Of a DNA stretch of 19,123 bases, positions 16,337 to 19,123 are shown piece by piece. The notes beneath the pieces were generated by a model. It made no database searches and was not told the origin of the DNA. It saw only the letters and a program-made list of their open reading frames with translations. This stretch comes from Alistipes sp. (GTDB taxonomy: Bacteria; Bacteroidota; Bacteroidia; Bacteroidales; Rikenellaceae), in assembly GCA_017646785.1 (NCBI GenBank), contig JAGCLX010000131.1, positions 1 to 19,123 on the forward strand. The letters run 5' to 3'. Every line of letters begins with the position of its first letter. The stretch's first letter is position 1. A program made the position numbers and the translations under genes.

Positions 16337-16969
16337 ATGCAGGATAACGACAAATGCGCCACGCATAGCAACCCTCAGACAGCGGTACTCTTTGAGTATA
16401 TCAGAAATACGTCTAAGTCGACATTCTCCATCGCTACAGAGCACTATGCTGTTGGCTATATCTTTCATGGTAATTGCAAGATAGTATCCGATAGCAAGTG
16501 TCACTATGTGCCAGAGAATTGCCTGTATATCCTCGAGCGAGGCAAGCATATTATAAAGAATACCACAGACTCCAATGGCGTATTTGAGCAGATAGTCATG
16601 CACCTCGAGCCAGATGATATGTCGGCATCGAATGTGGTGGACAGCAACGACGAACGCATTGAGCAGGTCGTCATGGCTGCCGTGGCTGAGAACCTGTCGC
16701 TTGAGGAGCTGGCGGAGAGGTGCTACGTCTCTGTCTCTACGTTTAAGCGTCGCTTTCGCCGTCGTTTCAGCCTGTCACCCCACCGCTGGTTCATACTGCG
16801 CAGGCTCGACCTGGCATACCGCCTTATTCTCGCCACCGACCTTGCCGTTACGGAGATAGCGCGCCTATGTGGCTTCACCAACGCATCGCACTTTATCTCG
16901 GCCTTCAAACGCCATTATAAGACGACACCCGCCCTGCTTCGTCGTACACATCGCTCGGAGTGTGAATAG
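16337..16969 (+). CDS. short AraC-family transcriptional regulator
   Basis: The 210-residue protein has the two helix-turn-helix motifs of the AraC/XylS DNA-binding domain in its C-terminal half: LSLEELAERCYVSVSTFKRRF (about 120-140) and VTEIARLCGFTNASHFISAF (about 171-190), followed by FKRHYKTTPALLRR, the usual end of the domain. The N-terminal part (about 1-105) is shorter than a full AraC cupin sensor, but GYIFHGNCKIVSD, YVPENCLYILERGKHI and FEQIVMHLEP look like cupin-type strands. The ligand is unknown. The ATG at 16337 is chosen because the promoter lies just upstream. The gene appears monocistronic, so its targets are probably elsewhere; its own promoter carries candidate operator repeats. 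Confidence 0.88.
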   Translation: MQDNDKCATHSNPQTAVLFEYIRNTSKSTFSIATEHYAVGYIFHGNCKIVSDSKCHYVPENCLYILERGKHIIKNTTDSNGVFEQIVMHLEPDDMSASNVVDSNDERIEQVVMAAVAENLSLEELAERCYVSVSTFKRRFRRRFSLSPHRWFILRRLDLAYRLILATDLAVTEIARLCGFTNASHFISAFKRHYKTTPALLRRTHRSECE

Positions 16970-16988
16970 CTGTATCGTCAGCTATTCA
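16963..16988 (+). other. perfect stem-loop spanning the stop codon of the AraC-family gene
   Basis: TGAATAGCTG (16963-16972) and CAGCTATTCA (16979-16988) form a perfect 10-bp stem with the loop TATCGT. The stop codon TAG (16967-16969) lies in the stem. No U-tract follows, so it is not a standard terminator; the true terminator is at 17046-17083. Confidence 0.6.
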
Positions 16989-17020
16989 GCCCAGGGCATA
17001 TCTCTATGCGTATCACTTTG

Positions 17021-17044
17021 GGGCGTAAAAAAGGGCGTAAAAAA
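17021..17044. repeat. perfect tandem duplication of a 12-mer
   Basis: GGGCGTAAAAAA occurs twice in direct succession (17021-17032 and 17033-17044), between the AraC gene and the terminator. It may be a simple slippage duplication. Confidence 0.8.
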
Positions 17045-17045
17045 T

Positions 17046-17083
17046 AAAAAAGTGCGCTACACTATCGTGTAACGCACTTTTTT
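17046..17083. terminator. bidirectional intrinsic terminator between the AraC gene and tRNA-Cys
   Basis: AAAAAGTGCG-C-TACAC, loop TATC, then GTGTA-A-CGCACTTTTTT gives a near-perfect stem with T runs on both strands. It ends transcription of tRNA-Cys on the minus strand, starting 1 base beyond the mature tRNA end, and of the AraC gene on the plus strand. Confidence 0.9.
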
Positions 17084-17084
17084 G

Positions 17085-17156
17085 AGGTCTGAAGCGGATT
17101 CGAACCGCTGTAAATGGTTTTGCAGACCACTGGCTAAGCCACTCACCCATCAGACC
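17085..17156 (-). tRNA. tRNA-Cys (anticodon GCA)
   Basis: On the minus strand a complete 72-base cloverleaf can be folded. The acceptor stem is GGTCTGA/TCAGACC and the anticodon stem GTGGT/ACCAT closes the loop CTGCAAA with anticodon GCA. The T stem is AGCGG/CCGCT with loop TTCGAAT, and the D arm contains the conserved GG. The discriminator base is U73, the main identity element for cysteinyl-tRNA synthetase. The 3' CCA is not encoded. It has its own promoter (17186-17216) and the bidirectional terminator directly downstream, so it is transcribed alone. Confidence 0.96.
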
Positions 17157-17185
17157 ATTGCTCGGGAGGTAACCCAATCGGAGTG

Positions 17186-17216
17186 CAAAGATAAGGATAA
17201 TTTTTTAATCTCCAAC
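17186..17216 (-). promoter_or_regulatory. promoter of tRNA-Cys
   Basis: On the minus strand GTTG (17213-17216), a 19-base spacer and TATCTTTG (17186-17193) match the Bacteroidetes -33/-7 pattern. The -7 box lies 29 bases before the tRNA 5' end. Confidence 0.75.
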
Positions 17217-17323
17217 TTTTTTGTCAAGAAAAATATCATAACACCCCTTTTTAGCTATTATAACACCCTTGATAGGCGGGTAGACCCGCTCCTTGCACAA
17301 CAAATTCATCCATCAACGCACAG
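17217..17323. other. intergenic stretch with two 9-mer direct repeats and a small dyad
   Basis: ATAACACCC occurs at 17238-17246 and 17260-17268, a spacing of 22 bases or about two helical turns, just upstream of the tRNA promoter. GCGGGT/ACCCGC (17276-17289) is a tight dyad. No gene is supported here. Confidence 0.5.
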
Positions 17324-17364
17324 ATAAAAAGATGCGGAACACAGCTCAACACCGTGCTCCGCAT
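17324..17364 (-). terminator. intrinsic terminator of the sialidase operon
   Basis: On the minus strand ATGCGGAGCAC pairs with GTGTTCCGCAT (one GU pair) around an 11-base loop, followed by CTTTTTATC. It lies 26 bases after the sialidase stop codon. Confidence 0.9.
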
Positions 17365-17390
17365 AGTCGTTTCGCACAAAGCGACCGAGT

Positions 17391-18728
17391 CTACTTGCGA
17401 TAGCTATACTTACCGTCGGTGATATCCTCTATCTCGAAGCACTCGTAGACGATGGTATATCCGCCATAGGCGAAGTTACTCTTGCCATGCGTCTCCTCCT
17501 CATACAAGAAGGCGAGGCGGTTATCCTTCTGCCATGCCATTGTCGAGTATGCCGAGTTGAGGTTTGTGACCCACTTCACGCCATCCCAGTTAGAGGCCAA
17601 CTCATATGTCGAGATGTAATCCTCCTGTGACTCAAGCTCCTTATAGTAGATACCCACATTCTTGCGCTCGGGACCCAAGGGCAGCGACTGCAAGAGGAGG
17701 TGCATAGGCTCGTTATCTGCTGTACGCACCACGGGCAACACCATGACCTCACCATTTGTGGAGTTATCCTTGGCTGCCACGCCATCATTGCTTGCGCCCG
17801 AGAATATGGCGTCATCCCACACACCTGTACCTGAGGCCACATCCGCAAAGGTGAACATGTTGTAGTAGCGGCCACCTGTATATCGCGAGCTGAGCAGGAG
17901 TCTTCCATCGGGCAACTCCTCTACCTTTGGCTCGTCAGCCGTGTTGTACACAGCGGGGATATTTATATCACCAAGCACGCTCCAGCTCTCGCCAAAGTTA
18001 TCCGAGTAGAGCACATAGTTCATGTGCTTAGCGCTCTTGTCGCGCACCAATACAGCGCAGTAGAGACGATAGTATGCACCCACCTTGACTGTGCTACTCT
18101 GCATAATGCGACCCGAAGCCACGAACATAGAGCGCACGGGGCCATACTTTGAGCCGTCAAACTGAGCATATATGCTCTCGGCGATATCCTCGGGAGCACC
18201 CCACGTCTTACCACCATCCTCACTATAGAAACGGGCGATGCACTGGTGGTGATTGCGCGTACCATTCTGGAATGATACGTTACCTGCGCACGACAACATA
18301 AGCACACGGTTTGACTCTCTGTCTGCTACAATGCATGGATCACCATAACCCACGCTCATAAAGTCGGTAGCCTCGGCGCCCTTACCGTTTATAAGGGGCA
18401 TTACCTCTGTCCACGTGTTACCATTATCCTCCGATATACGGTAGTGGAGGTCGATGCGCCCCTTGTCCGTAACACCGATGTCTGTACCACTGTGGCGATA
18501 GTCGGCAACGGCCACCAACGTACCATCTTTTGTAACGGCAATAGCTGGAATACGATATGGGATGTCACCCTCTGTGGGGTGTAGCATCTGAAATACCTCA
18601 AAGCGCTCAGCCTTGGGCTTCTGTGGCTCGGGCTGAGGAGTGTTATCATCCTCATTGGTACACGCAAGCGCAGTAGTCAACGAGATGGCAACAATGGCTG
18701 TAAAAATCGAGGTGATATACTTCCTCAT
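17391..18728 (-). CDS. lipoprotein sialidase (exo-alpha-sialidase, glycoside hydrolase family 33)
   Basis: The enzyme releases terminal sialic acid from host glycans. The 445 residues begin with a lipoprotein signal (lipobox TALAC, Cys23) followed by TNEDD, an acidic stretch that favours export to the cell surface in Bacteroidetes. The YRIP motif (58-61, Arg59 of the arginine triad) starts the six-bladed propeller. Asp boxes are SEDNGNTW (99-106), SEDGGKTW (169-176) and SDNFGESW (242-249). Likely catalytic residues are Asp83, the Glu in EPKVEELPDG (about 270), Arg282, a third Arg near 355, and Tyr394 in SAYST. A fourth Asp box is degenerate. It lacks the N-terminal carbohydrate-binding domain of the longer NanH-type enzymes. 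It starts 6 bases after a dehydrogenase gene, in an operon, and no sialic acid catabolic genes are visible nearby. Confidence 0.92.
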   Translation of the reverse strand: MRKYITSIFTAIVAISLTTALACTNEDDNTPQPEPQKPKAERFEVFQMLHPTEGDIPYRIPAIAVTKDGTLVAVADYRHSGTDIGVTDKGRIDLHYRISEDNGNTWTEVMPLINGKGAEATDFMSVGYGDPCIVADRESNRVLMLSCAGNVSFQNGTRNHHQCIARFYSEDGGKTWGAPEDIAESIYAQFDGSKYGPVRSMFVASGRIMQSSTVKVGAYYRLYCAVLVRDKSAKHMNYVLYSDNFGESWSVLGDINIPAVYNTADEPKVEELPDGRLLLSSRYTGGRYYNMFTFADVASGTGVWDDAIFSGASNDGVAAKDNSTNGEVMVLPVVRTADNEPMHLLLQSLPLGPERKNVGIYYKELESQEDYISTYELASNWDGVKWVTNLNSAYSTMAWQKDNRLAFLYEEETHGKSNFAYGGYTIVYECFEIEDITDGKYSYRK

Positions 18729-18734
18729 AGCAAA

Positions 18735-19123
18735 CTACTTACGATAGGTATAGTATGCTCCAGCCTGACATGTAGGCATGAGCACGATGTCGTTAACATT
18801 CATGTGAGCAGGGAGGTTGAGCATCCAGTGGATAGCCTCGGCGATATCCTCGCCCTGCAGAGCCTCTACGCCCTTGTATACGCCCGCAGCACGCTCCTTG
18901 TCACCATGGAAGCGCACCTCCGAGAACTCCGTCTCCACCATACCGGGGCGCACCTCGCCCACCTTGATGCCTGCGCTCAACAAGTCGGCACGCATAGCCT
19001 GTGAGATGGCGTGTACAGCATGCTTCGAGGCACAATACACAGCACCATTCTCGTAGGGCTCAGTACCAGCAATAGAGCCAATATTGATGATGTGACCACC
19101 CTTGCCAGCCTCAACCATAGCAC
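18735..19123 (-). CDS. short-chain dehydrogenase/reductase, C-terminal part only (cut by right edge)
   Basis: About 128 codons of an SDR oxidoreductase are present; the N-terminal Rossmann part with the glycine-rich NAD(P) motif lies beyond the right edge. Visible are GHIINIGSIAG, which carries the catalytic Ser region, YCASK with the catalytic Tyr and Lys (YxxxK), and VRPGMVETEF, the usual PG motif. The overall run resembles the YdfG-type NADP-dependent 3-hydroxy acid/serine dehydrogenases, but the substrate cannot be settled. An internal ATG at 19118 is not the true start, because the conserved domain begins well before it. The stop is 6 bases before the sialidase start, so the two are cotranscribed. 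A link to sialic acid chemistry is not supported by any motif. Confidence 0.88.
   Translation of the reverse strand, partial: AMVEAGKGGHIINIGSIAGTEPYENGAVYCASKHAVHAISQAMRADLLSAGIKVGEVRPGMVETEFSEVRFHGDKERAAGVYKGVEALQGEDIAEAIHWMLNLPAHMNVNDIVLMPTCQAGAYYTYRK

Noticed and set aside
17021..17044. Tandem 12-mer as a possible CRISPR or integration site next to the tRNA
   Set aside because: Only two copies exist without spacers. The tRNA 3' end is not duplicated nearby and no integrase is present, so neither a CRISPR array nor an att site is supported.
17082..17327. 81-codon plus-strand frame covering the tRNA
   Set aside because: It begins in the terminator and runs antisense through tRNA-Cys, so it is not a gene.

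Overview
The window looks like a chromosomal segment of a Bacteroidales bacterium. The evidence is Bacteroidetes-type promoters (a TAnnTTTG -7 box, usually with a TTG-containing -33 box), A-rich leaders in place of strong Shine-Dalgarno sites, several lipoproteins with acidic residues after the lipobox cysteine, and families largely confined to this phylum (DUF3098, DUF4270). G+C content looks close to 50%, so an Alistipes-like or related lineage is possible, but the genus cannot be fixed from sequence alone. Most of the window is core chromosome. I found no insertion sequence, phage, CRISPR array or plasmid module.

Layout. (1) 1-831, minus strand: a small predicted outer-membrane beta-barrel protein overlapping the start of a lipoprotein that runs off the left edge. 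(2) 961-3363, minus: a polyprenyl diphosphate synthase gene followed by a sugar-permease-like MFS transporter with a strong terminator. (3) 3388-3445: a divergent promoter region. (4) 3488-9861, plus: a tightly packed operon of YfhO-like membrane protein, FtsX, DUF3098, UppP, TruB and QueA. (5) 9874-12370, plus: its own promoter, an orphan N-terminal half of a starch/glycogen-synthase-like protein, and an overlapping DUF4270 lipoprotein. (6) 12456-16066, plus: topoisomerase I and an exported bleomycin-hydrolase-like C1 peptidase, closed by a strong terminator. (7) 16200-16988, plus: an AT-rich control region and a short AraC-family regulator. (8) 17046-17216, minus: tRNA-Cys(GCA) with its own promoter and a bidirectional terminator. 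(9) 17324-19123, minus: a lipoprotein sialidase directly downstream of a short-chain dehydrogenase cut by the right edge.

How the genes fit together. Regions 2-4 centre on polyprenyl lipids and the cell envelope: a polyprenyl diphosphate is made (IspB-type enzyme), undecaprenyl pyrophosphate is recycled (UppP), septal wall hydrolysis is controlled (FtsX), and a large YfhO-type protein that may use a polyprenyl-phosphate sugar leads the operon. TruB and QueA are tRNA-modification enzymes carried in the same transcript. The sialidase suggests a host-associated glycan forager. The least understood parts are the orphan GT5-like domain coupled to the DUF4270 lipoprotein, the DUF3098 protein between ftsX and uppP, and the repeat-rich control region of the AraC regulator.
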